Positions 63,576 through 64,000 of a stretch of 64,000 nucleotides of DNA are shown piece after piece. This DNA comes from Tardiphaga robiniae (lineage in GTDB: Bacteria; Pseudomonadota; Alphaproteobacteria; Rhizobiales; Xanthobacteraceae), in contig NZ_JABMCJ010000085.1 of NCBI RefSeq assembly GCF_013359755.1, positions 186,001-250,000 on the forward strand. The letters are read 5' to 3'. The translations under genes and the position numbers were made by a program. Below the pieces are notes generated by a model. That model was given only the letters and a program-made list of their open reading frames with translations. It was not told the origin of the DNA and did not search any database. Position 1 is the stretch's first letter, and every line of letters starts with the position of its first letter.

Positions 63576-64000
63576 TTGGCGGCTTCCGGTCGGTCATTCC
63601 GGATGGAGCATTGCGCACCAACGCGCCGAGCAATCCCACTGCCAGACAGTACAGCATCCCCTGCGTCACCGCCGAGATGTGGCTGTTGAATAAAGAGCCA
63701 ATCACGTTCTGCAACACGACCGCCTGGCCGAGGATGCTTGCATAATCGCGCGCGAGAAAAAGCCGTGCATGCGCGATCCACATGGCCCACAGCAGCAGCC
63801 CGCCGATCAGGCCGACCTGCAGCATGGTATGAAGCGTTTGATTGTGCGGATCGGGCGTGGCCTGGCCATAGGGCGACGGCTTCGTCGCCTCCATGCTCTG
63901 ATACAGCGGCTTGATGCTCCCCGTGCCGTGACCGGCGATGGGCGAGGCCTTCACGAAGCCGACTGCCTTGCTCCAGAAATCCAGCCGCGATGCAGTCGAG
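63535..64000 (-). CDS. O-antigen ligase family protein (C-terminal part)
   Basis: The frame is open to the window end, so only about 154 C-terminal residues are present. The motif SPIAGHGTGS, followed by the PHNQTLHTMLQVGLIGGLLLW helix, matches the Wzy/WaaL ligase signature, where the His of PHN is part of the active loop. Three more hydrophobic helices follow and a polar tail. It would attach polysaccharide chains to lipid A core or similar in the inner membrane. Confidence 0.85.
   Translation of the reverse strand, partial: STASRLDFWSKAVGFVKASPIAGHGTGSIKPLYQSMEATKPSPYGQATPDPHNQTLHTMLQVGLIGGLLLWAMWIAHARLFLARDYASILGQAVVLQNVIGSLFNSHISAVTQGMLYCLAVGLLGALVRNAPSGMTDRKPPTTSASATASNNAA

Noticed and set aside
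1-64000. CRISPR arrays, insertion sequences, prophage or toxin-antitoxin modules.
   Set aside because: No regularly spaced repeats, transposases, phage structural genes or convincing antitoxin pairs were seen; repeats present are scattered palindromic elements.

Overview
The window is one contiguous piece of a GC-rich (low-60s percent) alphaproteobacterial chromosome. CpdR, a Flp-type pilin, an MmgR/alpha-r8-like small RNA, a DUF3311/MctP pair, many tandem chemoreceptors and rhizobial-type palindromic repeats all point to the Nitrobacteraceae (Bradyrhizobium / Rhodopseudomonas / Afipia / Tardiphaga group). The genus is inferred, not proved. No phage, insertion sequence, CRISPR array or plasmid gene was seen. 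The content looks like ordinary chromosome, rich in transport and chemotaxis genes.

Layout. 0-8 kb: a LysE-type exporter cut by the window edge; a TauE/SafE permease divergent from a LysR regulator with a palindromic operator between them; a histidinol-phosphatase-like enzyme; a probable MmgR-type sRNA with promoter and terminator; a lone Flp pilin; an N-formylglutamate amidohydrolase next to cpdR; tRNA-Val(GAC); a class I amidotransferase hydrolase; and a DHA2 drug exporter. 8-11.5 kb: a complete polar amino-acid ABC transporter (gltIJKL type). 11.8-24.2 kb: six consecutive methyl-accepting chemotaxis proteins (MCPs), the dominant feature of the window, apparently in four transcription units. 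24.3-31.2 kb: an orphan carbamoyltransferase, a Gly/Arg-rich secreted protein, an old yellow enzyme, the DUF3311-MctP monocarboxylate symporter pair, and a divergent HemC homologue. 31.3-38.2 kb: an S9 oligopeptidase, a SnoaL-like protein, an acyl-CoA synthetase, slyX, trhO, a CsbD protein and a His-rich cupin.

38.2-42.2 kb: a minus-strand operon of a nitrate/taurine-type ABC transporter and an amidase. 42.4-48.7 kb: a PoxB-like thiamine-diphosphate enzyme, a Baeyer-Villiger-type monooxygenase and a large DUF2339 membrane protein. 48.8-51.6 kb: a housekeeping cluster (ygfZ, tag, an HD phosphohydrolase, a Cys-phosphatase) divergent from a dihydroorotase. 53-57 kb: a DUF445 protein and two alpha/beta hydrolases, one fused to OsmC. 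57.4-61.2 kb: a TRAP transporter (P, Q, M) convergent with its probable FadR-type regulator; the same 14-base box lies before both. 61.2-64 kb: an unknown protein, a YbaK-type editing protein, a family 25 glycosyltransferase and an O-antigen ligase cut by the window end.

The most unusual content is the MCP array. The second receptor is a mosaic: its sensor half matches the third receptor and its signalling half matches the first. The leading genes of two units share an upstream element. The array carries no cheA, cheW, cheR or cheB, so these receptors must feed a che system encoded elsewhere. All family assignments come from reading the sequence by eye; no database search was run.
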